A stretch of 63,927 nucleotides of DNA from SAR324 cluster bacterium. GTDB lineage: Bacteria > SAR324 > NAC60-12. Where the stretch lies: contig JADGAT010000017.1 of NCBI GenBank assembly GCA_015231885.1, forward strand, positions 1 to 63,927, given 5' to 3'. A program made the translations under genes and the position numbers. How positions within the stretch are numbered: position 1 is the first letter of the stretch; each line of letters opens with the position of its first letter. Shown piece after piece: positions 37,838 through 47,617 of this stretch. Under the pieces are notes generated by a model that was not told the DNA's origin, made no database searches, and saw nothing but the letters and a program-made list of their open reading frames with translations.

Positions 37838-38945
37838 TTACCTGACATGCCCAAGGGTGTGTGTCTATAAATTTTTGGAAAAGCTCCCAAATCAATTCAG
37901 GTGATGTGTTGTTATGAATAAAGCACTCTCCAATATTTCGGATTAAAATGAAATCAACAGCTTGTTGATTTGCTTTCTTGTCATGAAGGATCAAATCTTT
38001 AAATAAAGGATAGTTGAGAGCCGGCAGTTGTATAGAACAGGCTAATGTCTGAAGAAATGAAACAATATCCTGATAGGCGGCTTCTGACAGGAAACCCAGT
38101 TCGCGAGAGGCAAATGCCGCAAAAACCATTCCAGTGCCAACGGCTTCTCCATGCAGGTATGAAGTATAATTTGTGTGTGTCTCAATAAAATGCCCAAGCG
38201 TGTGACCAAAGTTCAGTGTGGCTCTCCATCCTTGTTCTTTTTCATCCTGCTCCACAACATTTGCTTTGATGCGGCAGGAGGCCTCAATAGCTTCTTCCAG
38301 AACAGAAAAATCCAAGGTTTCTAAGACATTTTGATGGTTTTTCAAGAAGGTAAACAATTGGGCATCATGAATGATTCCGTGTTTCATCAGTTCAAAAAAA
38401 CCTGCTATCAGCTCACGTTTTTCTAAAGTTTTTAAAAAATTCAACTCCATACACACATAAACAGGCTGTTTGAATGCACCAATCGTGTTTTTTCCCAGAG
38501 AATGATTCACGGCCGTTTTTCCTCCAATACTGCTGTCTACGTCTGCTAACAGAGTCGTGGGCACCTGAATGTAAGGAACTCCCCTCATGAAAGTTGCTGC
38601 AGCAAATCCAGCCATGTCACCTATGACTCCACCGCCAAATGCAATGACTAATGTTTTACGATTTGCCCTTTTTTTCAATAAAAAATCGTAGATTTGATTC
38701 AATGTGTCCAGGTTCTTGTATTGCTCGCCATCGGGTAAAATACAGGTTTCTATTTGCTGCTTTGAGGCTTCCAGGCATTGTTGTATGCAGAAAGGATAGA
38801 GCTCGTGAATAGTAGTGTTCGTCACCACGACAATCAGATCAACACCAAATTGTCGAACGGCCTGAGGTAACTGTTGATCTAAAATGTGAGTACCAATATG
38901 GATGGTGTATTCGTATCCTGGTATTTGAACTTCTACTGTTTGCAT
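37827..38945 (-). CDS. aroB: 3-Dehydroquinate synthase
   Basis: 372 residues. The enzyme forms 3-dehydroquinate from DAHP using NAD and a divalent metal, step two of the shikimate pathway. The NAD-binding signature is FGGGVIGDMAGFAAATFMRG, followed by VPTTLLADVDSSIGGKTAVN. Metal ligands lie in FELMKHGI, FGHTLGHFIE and YLHGEAV. Length is normal. It follows the outer-membrane protein gene after 19 bp on the same strand and may share its transcript. aroK lies 9 kb away. Confidence 0.95.
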   Translation of the reverse strand: MQTVEVQIPGYEYTIHIGTHILDQQLPQAVRQFGVDLIVVVTNTTIHELYPFCIQQCLEASKQQIETCILPDGEQYKNLDTLNQIYDFLLKKRANRKTLVIAFGGGVIGDMAGFAAATFMRGVPYIQVPTTLLADVDSSIGGKTAVNHSLGKNTIGAFKQPVYVCMELNFLKTLEKRELIAGFFELMKHGIIHDAQLFTFLKNHQNVLETLDFSVLEEAIEASCRIKANVVEQDEKEQGWRATLNFGHTLGHFIETHTNYTSYLHGEAVGTGMVFAAFASRELGFLSEAAYQDIVSFLQTLACSIQLPALNYPLFKDLILHDKKANQQAVDFILIRNIGECFIHNNTSPELIWELFQKFIDTHPWACQVITS

Positions 38946-38964
38946 AGAAATCTTCTAATTGCTT

Positions 38965-39996
38965 TTAAAAATAGAAAATACTGGTTAATTTCCAAGACGG
39001 CGCATTGGCGACGTTTCGTCCTTGCAGAGGGATATCCAATCCCATTCTAATTTGGTAAGGGAAGGAAAGGGGTGATTTTTCCAAATCAGAAAGATTGCCA
39101 TAACCAATATCGGCATGAATTTTCCCGACAGCAGAAGCATCATTTTGTTCTTCTCCAGCAATGGTGCTTCCTGTCCCCAACAGCAGTTGGCCCCCACCAT
39201 CGTAGAACCAGTTATTTTTTTCGTAGGTGGCTGTGTATTGCAAGTCAAACTGATTGCCTCCGTAGTAATCTCCTTCTTCTCCCTCCATTGTTTTGCGAAC
39301 CCCTGCGAACTGGATCATGAATTCGCCACGAATGTTATGCGAGAATCCTGGGATAGGAGGTAAGATGGTGTAATGAAGAAATCCATATAAGTCTACTTGA
39401 CGATCTCCGATGGCGAGGGGTAACATCCCATAAGGTGTCCCTGCTGTCCCTGTTGGCAGCTTCACTCTTCCTCCTCCTCTAAAAAAAGTAGAGTTGGTGT
39501 AAGTGAATACGTAAGCTGCCTGGAGGGAAACATCTGCCAATCCTTGCTGTTCTTCCGACTGAAGGTTTTCTTTTGTTTTTTCAATCATTTCTTCTAACTC
39601 TGGATCGATGAACAGGCTATCCGAATTCACAATGAAAAGTGAAGAGGTCTGCTTTCTTTGTAAAAAAGGAATATAAGCCGAAAACAGCCATTTTTCAGAA
39701 AAACTGTAAAGGAGATCCATTTCTAATACTTTTTCTTCACGAGTGACCTCTCCCTTGATTCTTTTTCGTACTTTCTTGTTACGTATCAGCAAGTCTTTCA
39801 GAGAAATTTTTGTTTGACCATTACCAAAGGCGTCTTTGTAAGATGGTGTGACCCGTACCTCAATTTTGGCATGCCATGCAGCAGGAGGGAGCAATTCTCC
39901 GCCTGCTGCCAGGTTCAACGGCACTGTAATCAGAAGAGCACCAAGCAATATCTGCTTTCTGCAGTTGAAAAGAAACTGTAGCTTAGAAAAAATCAT
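38965..39996 (-). CDS. Outer-membrane beta-barrel protein of unknown function
   Basis: 343 residues. A signal peptide (QILLGALLITVPLNLAAGG) ends near residue 32. The mature part has alternating beta-strand sequence and ends in Phe (KLTSIFYF), the C-terminal signal of outer-membrane barrels. FRGGGRVKLPTG and DVSLQAAYVFTY recall the Phenol_MetA_deg/transporter-like barrel family, a weak resemblance. The ATG at 39996 has AAGGA upstream; an ATG at 40035 lies inside the MITE and is not preferred. The MITE (copy 4) sits about 25 bp upstream of the start, so the promoter may come from the element or be displaced by it. Confidence 0.7.
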   Translation of the reverse strand: MIFSKLQFLFNCRKQILLGALLITVPLNLAAGGELLPPAAWHAKIEVRVTPSYKDAFGNGQTKISLKDLLIRNKKVRKRIKGEVTREEKVLEMDLLYSFSEKWLFSAYIPFLQRKQTSSLFIVNSDSLFIDPELEEMIEKTKENLQSEEQQGLADVSLQAAYVFTYTNSTFFRGGGRVKLPTGTAGTPYGMLPLAIGDRQVDLYGFLHYTILPPIPGFSHNIRGEFMIQFAGVRKTMEGEEGDYYGGNQFDLQYTATYEKNNWFYDGGGQLLLGTGSTIAGEEQNDASAVGKIHADIGYGNLSDLEKSPLSFPYQIRMGLDIPLQGRNVANAPSWKLTSIFYF

Positions 39997-40019
39997 AGAA
40001 TCCGAATCCTTAGTTTTTA

Positions 40020-40176
40020 TGGAATGCTCAAACAATGACTTACCAGGTCGACTCGTCTTTTTAACGATCTTCTGTGTTGTTTTGCCGGTTACCTAGCTTG
40101 CTATGCGCCCGATAAAACGCTTTGAATCTCGATTAAAATCTTGCGTAACTTAGCATGTTATTATTTTAGCCTTCCT
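40020..40176. mobile_element. MITE-like palindromic element, family A (copy 4)
   Basis: A roughly 157-bp copy in the same orientation as copy 2. The left end reads GGAATGCTCAAACAATGACT; the right end finishes GCCTTCCTA. It lies between the start of the barrel gene and the end of maf, whose stop codon TAG is made from the element's terminal TA and CC bases. Confidence 0.78.
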
Positions 40177-40771
40177 ATTTTTTTGAAAATTGAACCCAAC
40201 CTGTGTCAATAAGATGCCAAAAAATAGATTCGATAGGAAACCCCACCACATTATTATAAGAGCCATCAATTTTTTCTACCATGACCGTACCAATGCCTTG
40301 AATGGAGTACGCTCCTGCTTTGTCCATGGGTTCACCTGTCGCTATGTACCAGGCAATCCATTCTTGAGATAGGGGCTTGAATTGAACATGGGTACAAACG
40401 GATTGATCAATATAATGACCCGAACGGGCATCCAGCAGGATATAAGCAGAGTAGACTTCATGTCGTTGTTCACTCAAAGTGTTTAATATCTCTGCGGCAT
40501 CTTTGTGATCAACAGGTTTTCCTAAAATTTGCTGGTCATAATAGACGATGGTATCTCCTGCCAGGATAATAGATTCTGGAAAAAACGGTTTTGCCGCAAA
40601 GGCTTTTTCATGGGCCATGCGCAATCCAAAAGTCGCAACATCTTCTTCATCCCGTTGAGTTTCGTCAATGTCAGGAGAATAACTTTCAAATTGCAAACCA
40701 TAACGTTTCAATAATTCATGGCGGCGAGGTGATGAAGAGGCTAAGCAAAGTTGTCTATTTTGAATGATCAT
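40175..40771 (-). CDS. maf: Maf-family nucleoside triphosphate pyrophosphatase
   Basis: 198 residues. LCLASSSPRRHELLKRYGL is the Maf N-terminal signature, followed by DIDET, HEKAFA and AGDTIVYY with the catalytic Asp. MDKAGAYSIQGIGTVMVEKI is the conserved C-terminal block. Maf proteins hydrolyse dTTP/UTP or modified nucleotides to monophosphates as house-cleaning enzymes. An ATG at 40783 is an alternative start. The stop codon lies at the edge of MITE copy 4. The gene follows mrdA on the same strand after 60 bp. Confidence 0.92.
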   Translation of the reverse strand: MIIQNRQLCLASSSPRRHELLKRYGLQFESYSPDIDETQRDEEDVATFGLRMAHEKAFAAKPFFPESIILAGDTIVYYDQQILGKPVDHKDAAEILNTLSEQRHEVYSAYILLDARSGHYIDQSVCTHVQFKPLSQEWIAWYIATGEPMDKAGAYSIQGIGTVMVEKIDGSYNNVVGFPIESIFWHLIDTGWVQFSKK

Positions 40772-40831
40772 AACAGGAAGCATCCAGATGAGTAGAAAGG
40801 GTTCATTGCTGAATTGTAAAATGCAGACAGG

Positions 40832-42718
40832 CTAATGAAACGCCTGATGAAGCTGTTGTGCAAACTCGTTTTTTGGTGGCAAAGCATGAGCCTCCGCATG
40901 GGTTGGATTATCAAAATTTCCCATGTAATAATGCAGTATTTTTTTTGCGATGGGACCCGCTGCTTTTGAGCCCCCCCCTCCATGTTCTACTAAAACAACA
41001 ACAGAGATCTCCGGGTCTTCTGCAGGACCAAAAGCTACAAACCATGCATGATTTTGAAATTCTTTTTGATCTTTTTTTTCATCATCCCAATTTTTGGTGG
41101 TTTTATGCCCAACCACTTGTGCCGTCCCTGTTTTTCCTGCAAAAGTGACCGTTTTGGAACGTATAATACGTGCGGTTCCACGTTCGTCATTGACTGCGGC
41201 AATCATTCCTTCCCGAATCAATTTCAAGTAGTCCGATGTCAATCCTAAGCTTTTAAAAGTTGGCAGAGATTCACTCATGATGATGCGGGGTGGGGTAAAT
41301 TTTCCATCATTGGCAATGATATTAATAAAATTAATCACCTGGAGAGGAGTCGCTGTTACAAAGCCTTGTCCAATTGCGACAGGAGGGGTTTCACCAGTAT
41401 ACCAGCGCTCACCCAGGTTTTTTTGTTTCCATTCCTCGCTGGGCATCAATCCAGGTTTTTCATTGAGCAAGGCAATCTCTGTTCTTTGACCAAATCCAAA
41501 CTGATTTGCGTAGCTATGGAGCGCATCAATTCCCAACTCAACGGCAACATGATAGAAAAAGACATTACAGGAGTGCTGGATGGCTTTGCGTAAATCAACA
41601 TTTCCATGACCTCCCAACTTCCATGACCAACATTTGTAAGGAGTTTGCCTTCCTTTTAGATGGTAGTAGCCGTTGCAAAAAAATGTAGTGTTTTCATCAA
41701 TAATTTTCTCTGCCAATCCTGCATACGCAGTGACTAATTTAAATGTTGAACCTGGAGGATAGATTCCCTGAATGGCTTTGTTTTCTAAGGGATGTTCCGG
41801 GTTATTGATCAAACGCTTCCAATTTTTACGACTGATTCCTGAAGCGAACAAATTAGGATTGAAACTAGGGTAGCTCCCCATCCCCAAAATTTCTCCAGTT
41901 TTGGGTTTCATTACGACAACAGCACCGCTTTTGCCTTTCATGGTGCTGTGAATGAATCGCTGCATCCTTGTGTCAATGGTCAGATATATGTCATTTCCCG
42001 AAATAGGATGAACCGGTTTGCTTAGAATTCTAAGCTCTCGTCCAGCACTGTCGACTTCGATTTGTTTTCCCCCATCTGTGCCAATCAAGGTATCATTGTG
42101 AATCAATTCGATGCTAGCTTGCCCCACAACACGCCCTGAGCTCCACTTGTTTTTCGGTAGTGCTTTTTCCTGTTCCTCGCTGCGTATGCCAACATATCCG
42201 AGCATATGAGATGCAATTTTATTATGAGGATAAAACCGACGTGATTCGATTACAATAGAAATACCAGGAAAGTCCTCCTGATAGGTTTCAATAATGGCGG
42301 CTTTTTTGTAATCAAGATCTTCTGCTAAAATAATTGGTTTGAACGGAGCCTGGAAACGATGATCTTCCAGTTTTTTCAGTAGAGCAGCATAAGGAATACC
42401 CAATGCTGTTGAAAGGTTGCGTAAGGTCGTTTCTATATCGGATGTGTCTTCTCTAATTAATTGCAATTGATACGCAGGACGATTGTCGGCCAGGGCAATG
42501 CCATTACGGTCATACACCACACCTCTTGGCGCTGCTTGTGGAATCAAACGGATGCGGTTCCCGCGAGAAATTTCCACATATTTTTCTCCATTAAGCACTT
42601 GCAAGTACCATAAGCGGGATGCCAATAAAGAAAAAATAAACGCTATCACAATTCCGATAATAATGGAGCGATTACGAAATAATCGAAGTTCTTCGGGTTC
42701 TAATGGCCTGGCTTTCAT
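40832..42718 (-). CDS. mrdA: Penicillin-binding protein 2 (elongasome transpeptidase)
   Basis: 628 residues, normal length. A single N-terminal membrane helix (IIIGIVIAFIFSLLASRLWY) is followed by a PBP dimerisation domain (RLIPQAAPRGVVYDRNG). The transpeptidase active site has STFK in PPGSTFKLV, SCN in HSCNVFF and KTGT in FAGKTGTAQ. PBP2 crosslinks peptidoglycan during side-wall growth with MreBCD and RodA. It follows mreD after 33 bp. rodA, its usual partner, is not seen after it; maf is. Confidence 0.95.
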   Translation of the reverse strand: MKARPLEPEELRLFRNRSIIIGIVIAFIFSLLASRLWYLQVLNGEKYVEISRGNRIRLIPQAAPRGVVYDRNGIALADNRPAYQLQLIREDTSDIETTLRNLSTALGIPYAALLKKLEDHRFQAPFKPIILAEDLDYKKAAIIETYQEDFPGISIVIESRRFYPHNKIASHMLGYVGIRSEEQEKALPKNKWSSGRVVGQASIELIHNDTLIGTDGGKQIEVDSAGRELRILSKPVHPISGNDIYLTIDTRMQRFIHSTMKGKSGAVVVMKPKTGEILGMGSYPSFNPNLFASGISRKNWKRLINNPEHPLENKAIQGIYPPGSTFKLVTAYAGLAEKIIDENTTFFCNGYYHLKGRQTPYKCWSWKLGGHGNVDLRKAIQHSCNVFFYHVAVELGIDALHSYANQFGFGQRTEIALLNEKPGLMPSEEWKQKNLGERWYTGETPPVAIGQGFVTATPLQVINFINIIANDGKFTPPRIIMSESLPTFKSLGLTSDYLKLIREGMIAAVNDERGTARIIRSKTVTFAGKTGTAQVVGHKTTKNWDDEKKDQKEFQNHAWFVAFGPAEDPEISVVVLVEHGGGGSKAAGPIAKKILHYYMGNFDNPTHAEAHALPPKNEFAQQLHQAFH

Positions 42719-42751
42719 AGTACATTCTACTAGTAAATCAAAGGCGTCTCC

Positions 42752-43276
42752 TCATGGTGATGAGGAGGCAGCCATCTGGTTTTCAGGATCCAGGTGAAAA
42801 AATCGTTCAAAACGGAGTAAAATTATCAAAAAGATAGGACAAATCAGCCCATGAATTATAGATATTGGCAGTACGGTTTTAAAAAAAAGAAAATTCCATG
42901 GTAAATCCGTATCGAGCAGCTTCAGCAATGTTAACGTTACCCCTCCTTCAGCGAAAGACAAAAGCCCTACAAACAGTACCGTGGAAAGTACGTTGTCATC
43001 ATAAATCCATTCTCCAATCCATCGTGTTAACAAGAGAGTCAGGAAAAATGAAAGTGCATTGACTCCCAGGATGGAGTGTGACAGAGAATCCCCCATGAAT
43101 CCAAAGGCCCATCCATAAAAAAGGAGCAAAGGAGACTTCCATCGCAGCATCAAGATCAGTAATATGATCAAAACCACATTAATTTTTAAATCGGCAATAC
43201 GGACATAGCTACTGATGGAGACTTCCAACCATAATCCACAAATACCGGCAATGCACCAAAAAATATGTTTCATCAT
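42752..43276 (-). CDS. mreD: Rod shape-determining protein MreD
   Basis: 174 residues with about five membrane helices (WCIAGICGLWLEVSI, INVVLIILLILML, FYGWAFGFMGDSL, ALSFFLTLLLTRW, plus the C-terminal FLIILLRF). GFMGDSLSHSILGVNALSF is the MreD motif. It overlaps mreC by 4 bp and precedes mrdA. It is an inner-membrane part of the elongasome. Sequence is poorly conserved in this family; context makes the call secure. Confidence 0.9.
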   Translation of the reverse strand: MMKHIFWCIAGICGLWLEVSISSYVRIADLKINVVLIILLILMLRWKSPLLLFYGWAFGFMGDSLSHSILGVNALSFFLTLLLTRWIGEWIYDDNVLSTVLFVGLLSFAEGGVTLTLLKLLDTDLPWNFLFFKTVLPISIIHGLICPIFLIILLRFERFFHLDPENQMAASSSP

Positions 43277-44115
43277 TCCGAAAATAAAGGAAGATTGGGT
43301 TGAGATTTACTTTTTAGAATCACAAAAGCACCTTCAATTTTATCGAAATCGACCATAGGCTGCAGTTTTGCTGTTTGAAAAAGCTCATGTTCCTCATGTT
43401 CAACGGCCGTGACAATACCAAAAAGTAAGCCTTTGGGAAACAAGCCGCTCAGTCCACTGGTAATCACCCGGTCGCCGACTTTGATATCTTCCCGTAAATG
43501 AATCCTTCGTAACTCTAAGCCATCATGAGTCCCATAAATCATGCCCTTTCCTCTAGTTCGCTGGATGATTGCAGAGAATCGACTGCGACGATCTAAAATA
43601 AGTTGTACAGTGGACTGGAACGGTGTCACAGCCTGTACCCTTCCAACAACTCCTTGTTTTAAGATAACAGGAAAGTTCCTTTTGATGCCGTGATTGGAAC
43701 CTCGGTTGATTTGAATGGTCTGATGAAAATTATCAACAGATTCTCCCACCACTTCTGTAAAAATTTTTTTGTCTGGATTTTGTTCTGCAAACTTTAACTG
43801 AACCTTAAGTCGATTGAATTGAATAGATTCTTCAATATACCGGTTGACTTCTTCTTGTAAGGACGCATTTTGCTGCTTTAACTTTTTGTTGTCTTCACGC
43901 AATTGTACAAAATAAAAATAAGACTGTACGATATTTTTAGTAAAAGAAACCGTATGATGAACCAAGATTTGTACGGGGTAGGTTAGAGTTTGTGTAACGG
44001 ACTGCATACGAGTGTTTTCCTCCGTCTTGCTCCCCTGGAAGAAATAAATAAACGTACCTAAAATGATAATAATGGTGGAAAGAGGAAGACGGTACTTCTT
44101 GATCAAATCAAACAT
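43273..44115 (-). CDS. mreC: Rod shape-determining protein MreC
   Basis: 280 residues. One N-terminal membrane helix (STIIIILGTFIYFF) is followed by a coiled coil (LREDNKKLKQQNASLQEEVN) and the two beta-barrel domains (GSNHGIKRNFPVILKQGVVG; VGDRVITSGLSGLFPKGLLF). MreC is a periplasmic scaffold linking MreB to PBP2. It lies between mreB and mreD, 105 bp after mreB, in the normal order. Confidence 0.95.
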   Translation of the reverse strand: MFDLIKKYRLPLSTIIIILGTFIYFFQGSKTEENTRMQSVTQTLTYPVQILVHHTVSFTKNIVQSYFYFVQLREDNKKLKQQNASLQEEVNRYIEESIQFNRLKVQLKFAEQNPDKKIFTEVVGESVDNFHQTIQINRGSNHGIKRNFPVILKQGVVGRVQAVTPFQSTVQLILDRRSRFSAIIQRTRGKGMIYGTHDGLELRRIHLREDIKVGDRVITSGLSGLFPKGLLFGIVTAVEHEEHELFQTAKLQPMVDFDKIEGAFVILKSKSQPNLPLFSE

Positions 44116-44220
44116 CGCTCAAGAATCAACAATATGATGATACAAAATTGAGGGGATTCGGCAAATGTGCCCAAAAGAAATACGATGGTACTGGATCCTT
44201 TGTCTTGCAGAAAACCACAG

Positions 44221-45261
44221 TCACAACGCAATAGAAGACAGTAAATCAATTTGATCCAATACCTTCCCTGTTCCGAGGGCAACACAAGTCAGCGGATCTT
44301 CAGCATGAAAAACGGGAAGTCCGGTTTGATCCCTCAACAGAACATCCAATCCTGACAACAAGGAACCTCCACCTGCCAATACAATTCCCTTGTCAACAAT
44401 ATCAGACGCCAACTCAGGAGGAGTTCGCTCTAAGGCGTTACGGACTGTGTGAACAATTTCGCTGCACACATCTTTCAAAGCATCTCGAATTTCTTCATCA
44501 CTCAATACTTGTGTTTTCGGAATACCCGTGACGAGATCACGCCCTTTGATTTCACGAGTTTTAGGTTGCTCTGGTTTGAAGGCAGATCCAATATGAATTT
44601 TAATCTCTTCCGCACTTCTTTCTCCAATCAGCAAATTGTATTTCTTTTTCACAAATTGGACAATGATTTCATCCATGGCATCACCACCTACTCTGGCAGA
44701 ATCACTATAGACGATACCTGCTAAAGAGATAACAGCTACCTCTGTTGTTCCTCCACCAATGTCAACAATCATGTTGCCACTGGCCTCAGTGACAGGGAGT
44801 CCTGCGCCAATAGCGGCCGCCATTGGTTCTTCAATGAGGAAAATTTCACGCGCGCCAGCAGATTCAGCGGCTTCCATGACGGCACGTTTTTCTACTTGTG
44901 TGATTCCAGATGGAACTGCAATAATAATCCGTGGCTTGAATCGGATAAAAGAGTTTGTTTTTTGCACATGTCGAATAAAATATCTCAGCATTTCCTGGGT
45001 GATATCAAAGTCAGAAATCACCCCATCTTTCATTGGGCGAATCGCCATAATGTTACCTGGTGTTCTGCCCAGCATGGATTTTGCTTCTTCACCAACAGCC
45101 AAAACTTTGTAACCCCCTTTGGGATCACGCTGAACAGCCACTACTGATGGCTCTCGGATGACAACGCCCTGACCTTTCATATAAACCAAGGTATTGGCAG
45201 TTCCCAAATCGATTGCCATATCGTGTGAAAAATATCCGGAGACTGATGAAAAAATGCTCAC
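44221..45261 (-). CDS. mreB: Rod shape-determining protein MreB
   Basis: 346 residues, bacterial actin. [20 protein letters not shown] is phosphate loop 1, [16 protein letters not shown] is phosphate loop 2, and [16 protein letters not shown] is the adenosine-binding motif. It polymerises under the inner membrane and directs the elongasome. It heads mreB-mreC-mreD-mrdA-maf on the minus strand. The upstream 250 bp contain an 8-bp hairpin and presumably the promoter. Confidence 0.97.
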   Translation of the reverse strand: MSIFSSVSGYFSHDMAIDLGTANTLVYMKGQGVVIREPSVVAVQRDPKGGYKVLAVGEEAKSMLGRTPGNIMAIRPMKDGVISDFDITQEMLRYFIRHVQKTNSFIRFKPRIIIAVPSGITQVEKRAVMEAAESAGAREIFLIEEPMAAAIGAGLPVTEASGNMIVDIGGGTTEVAVISLAGIVYSDSARVGGDAMDEIIVQFVKKKYNLLIGERSAEEIKIHIGSAFKPEQPKTREIKGRDLVTGIPKTQVLSDEEIRDALKDVCSEIVHTVRNALERTPPELASDIVDKGIVLAGGGSLLSGLDVLLRDQTGLPVFHAEDPLTCVALGTGKVLDQIDLLSSIAL

Positions 45262-45295
45262 GTTCCCTCGTACTCAATCAAAATTCATGTAATTG

Positions 45296-45320
45296 CTATT
45301 CTTCTTAAGAATAGATTTTT
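45296..45320. other. Hairpin upstream of mreB
   Basis: CTATTCTT and AAGAATAG form a perfect 8-bp stem with a 3-nt loop, followed on the plus strand by a T-run. On that strand no gene precedes it. On the minus strand it lies 35 bp before the mreB start, in the leader or promoter. It may end selB-side transcripts imperfectly or fold in the mreB leader. Nothing else is recognised between 45262 and 45508. Confidence 0.4.
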
Positions 45321-45508
45321 TATAAACGGTATCAATACTTCCATACGTTTTGTTTTCCGTAGTTACCCGGAAACTAGAGGGCTCACAATAACTTTCATTT
45401 CGATAACTAGCAACATATTTTTCAGACTACCGTCTCGCTGCTAGGCAAAACTCCATAAATCAAAAGATCTAGAAAACGAGTTGCTATTCCGTCTGTAAAC
45501 CAGACTCA

Positions 45509-45661
45509 TTACAATAACACAAAAAGGACGATCACTGCGGCAATATCAATACCAATCATGACCTTGTCAATAGTATTTTGGCTCGATGTAGTTAAAGTGT
45601 TATAGTCTCGTTTGAACAACGCTTTCATCAGAAATCGAGATTGTGAACGAATTAAACCCAT
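45509..45661 (-). CDS. Small membrane protein, 50 residues, downstream of selB
   Basis: Read directly from the minus strand: AGGAG five bases before an ATG at 45661, and TAA at 45509. The product begins MGLIRSQSRFLMKALFKRDY and ends in a hydrophobic helix VMIGIDIAAVIVLFVLL, with a short polar middle rich in Thr and Ser. This is the form of a tail-anchored small membrane protein. It starts 23 bp after the selB stop, so it is the last gene of the dnaG-rpoD-NRDE-selB run. I recognise no family. The strong ribosome-binding site is the main evidence. Confidence 0.6.
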   Translation of the reverse strand: MGLIRSQSRFLMKALFKRDYNTLTTSSQNTIDKVMIGIDIAAVIVLFVLL

Positions 45662-45684
45662 TTTTTACTCCTGTCCTGTCTATG

Positions 45685-47616
45685 TTATGTTGAAGTCCGC
45701 AAGATACGATAGTTATCAATACGACTGGTCAAATACTTGGTATCAAAATATTCTAAAAGGTCCACGGCATGCTTTCGGGAAATTTGGAGCAGTTCCTTGA
45801 AGTCAATGACGGTTAATTGCGATTTTTGTTCAAAGTATTGGTGGAGACACGATGTTATTTCTTCGATCTGTTTGGGAGTATAGTACAAATCGTCGGCAAC
45901 ACGAACCAGCAAATGATCATGGACTGCAATTTTTAGCAGCGTTACTCCTTCTTTTTCATTCAAATCGCATTTTTCCAGCAGATGCATCTGCCGTGGAGGC
46001 TGGTAACCCGATTTTTCAATGATGCCAACACAACTCTGAAGGTAGTCCTGCTGATCCTGGGAAAAAATTTTTTGATGACCCGGAATAGAGTAGTATTGAT
46101 TATTTTCCTGCAACAATTTGTTTTTTACGAGATACTTGAGTAACAGATCCACTTCTTTTTCTGTCTTGAACAGTAACGATAGTTTTCCCATCAATTCGGC
46201 CCGTGTCATTCCTTCACGCTCCGGGAATTTTTGGTGGAACATTTTTATCAAGTGACCAACAAATTCTCCAATACGTAACAAATGGTCCATATGTAAAAAA
46301 CGTTTTTCCACGGGATTGATACAAAATATCTTTTGCTGGGAAGATAAAGTATTTACTATTTTACTGGCCTGTTTTTCAGAAAATCCTTTTCGAACCGTCA
46401 GCTCTTGAAGGGGAACGCCCTGAGTGGACTGCAGATAGATTACTTGTTCTGTCGCCTGCTGCTCATCACCTTCTCTTATTAATTCCAGGCGTTCCTGTAG
46501 CTGTGCGCGGATACGTCTGGACTTTCCAGGAGAAGGGTCAATAACTCGCCCTCCGCCCAATGTAAATACCGGAGAAAAATTACGAATAATGAAACGGTCT
46601 CCAAACCGACTGCTTATCGGCTGTTCCAGACGCAGTTGAACCAGCTGTGTCTGGCCACATTCCATTTCGTTTTTTTCTAAAGGGATCACCCTTCCCATCA
46701 CTTCGCGAGTGCCAAAATAAGCGCGAACCCGGTCTCTTTTGCGTAAAGGGTGTGGTGCGGTTTTAAGCAAATGCAGCTCCACATTGAGCATGTAACTGTT
46801 CAATAAGGAACTTGGATGAGCAAGCTGGTCACCACGTTGTATGTCTTCTTTGGCGGCATTCGCAATGTTGATGGCGGCACGCTGTCCGGCTTCTACTTGT
46901 TCAACCGCTTTTCCGTGGACTTGCAGTCCTCGAATTCTTACAGGAGTTTGGGAAGGAAACTGAAGCACGGGAACATTCTTGTCCAAATGCCCGCAAAGCA
47001 TTGTCCCAGTCACCACGGTGCCAAATCCTTTCATAGTAAAGGATCGATCCACAGAAAATCGTAATGGTTGTTCATGCTCCCGTGGTTGGAGTGTTTGATA
47101 GAGTGTCTTCAGTTCTTCACGGAGAGAATCCAGTCCTGTTTCTGTTATAGCAGAAACAGGAACAATCGGTGCCTGCTCTAAAAATGTCCCTGTTGTCAAT
47201 TCTTTAATTTCTTCCTTGCAGAGTTCCAGCATATCAGGGTCTTCCACCAAATCACAACGTGTCAGAACGATTAATCCTGAATGAATCTTCAGTAAATTGC
47301 AAATGTCCAAATGCTCCCTGGTTTGGGGCATGACTCCTTCATCTGCGGCAATGACCAATAAGACCGCATCAATACTGGCAGCTCCTGCCAGCATATTATG
47401 AACAAATTTTTCATGGCCTGGTACATCAATAAAGGACAAATGAATGCCGCTATCATCTGCATAATGAGCAAACCCAAGATCAATTGTGATTCCCCGTTTT
47501 TTTTCTTCTGCAAAACGATCCGTGTCGATACCTGTTAAGGCCTTAATCAGAGTAGTTTTGCCATGATCAATATGACCACTGGTTCCAATGACAAAATTAC
47601 GTGTATGTTCTGTCAA
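45685..47616 (-). CDS. selB: Selenocysteine-specific elongation factor SelB
   Basis: 643 residues. The GTPase domain has [30 protein letters not shown] (shared by SelB in place of the EF-Tu RGITI), [12 protein letters not shown] and TRCDL. Beta-barrel domains follow, then C-terminal winged helices ([19 protein letters not shown] and onward) that bind the SECIS RNA. SelB delivers Sec-tRNA to in-frame UGA codons, so this genome should encode selenoproteins; I see no clear one in the window. The start codon is TTG at 47616 with GGGGA upstream. The NRDE gene ends two bases earlier, so translation is coupled. selA and selD are not present here. Confidence 0.95.
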   Translation of the reverse strand: MTEHTRNFVIGTSGHIDHGKTTLIKALTGIDTDRFAEEKKRGITIDLGFAHYADDSGIHLSFIDVPGHEKFVHNMLAGAASIDAVLLVIAADEGVMPQTREHLDICNLLKIHSGLIVLTRCDLVEDPDMLELCKEEIKELTTGTFLEQAPIVPVSAITETGLDSLREELKTLYQTLQPREHEQPLRFSVDRSFTMKGFGTVVTGTMLCGHLDKNVPVLQFPSQTPVRIRGLQVHGKAVEQVEAGQRAAINIANAAKEDIQRGDQLAHPSSLLNSYMLNVELHLLKTAPHPLRKRDRVRAYFGTREVMGRVIPLEKNEMECGQTQLVQLRLEQPISSRFGDRFIIRNFSPVFTLGGGRVIDPSPGKSRRIRAQLQERLELIREGDEQQATEQVIYLQSTQGVPLQELTVRKGFSEKQASKIVNTLSSQQKIFCINPVEKRFLHMDHLLRIGEFVGHLIKMFHQKFPEREGMTRAELMGKLSLLFKTEKEVDLLLKYLVKNKLLQENNQYYSIPGHQKIFSQDQQDYLQSCVGIIEKSGYQPPRQMHLLEKCDLNEKEGVTLLKIAVHDHLLVRVADDLYYTPKQIEEITSCLHQYFEQKSQLTVIDFKELLQISRKHAVDLLEYFDTKYLTSRIDNYRILRTST

Positions 47617-47617
47617 A

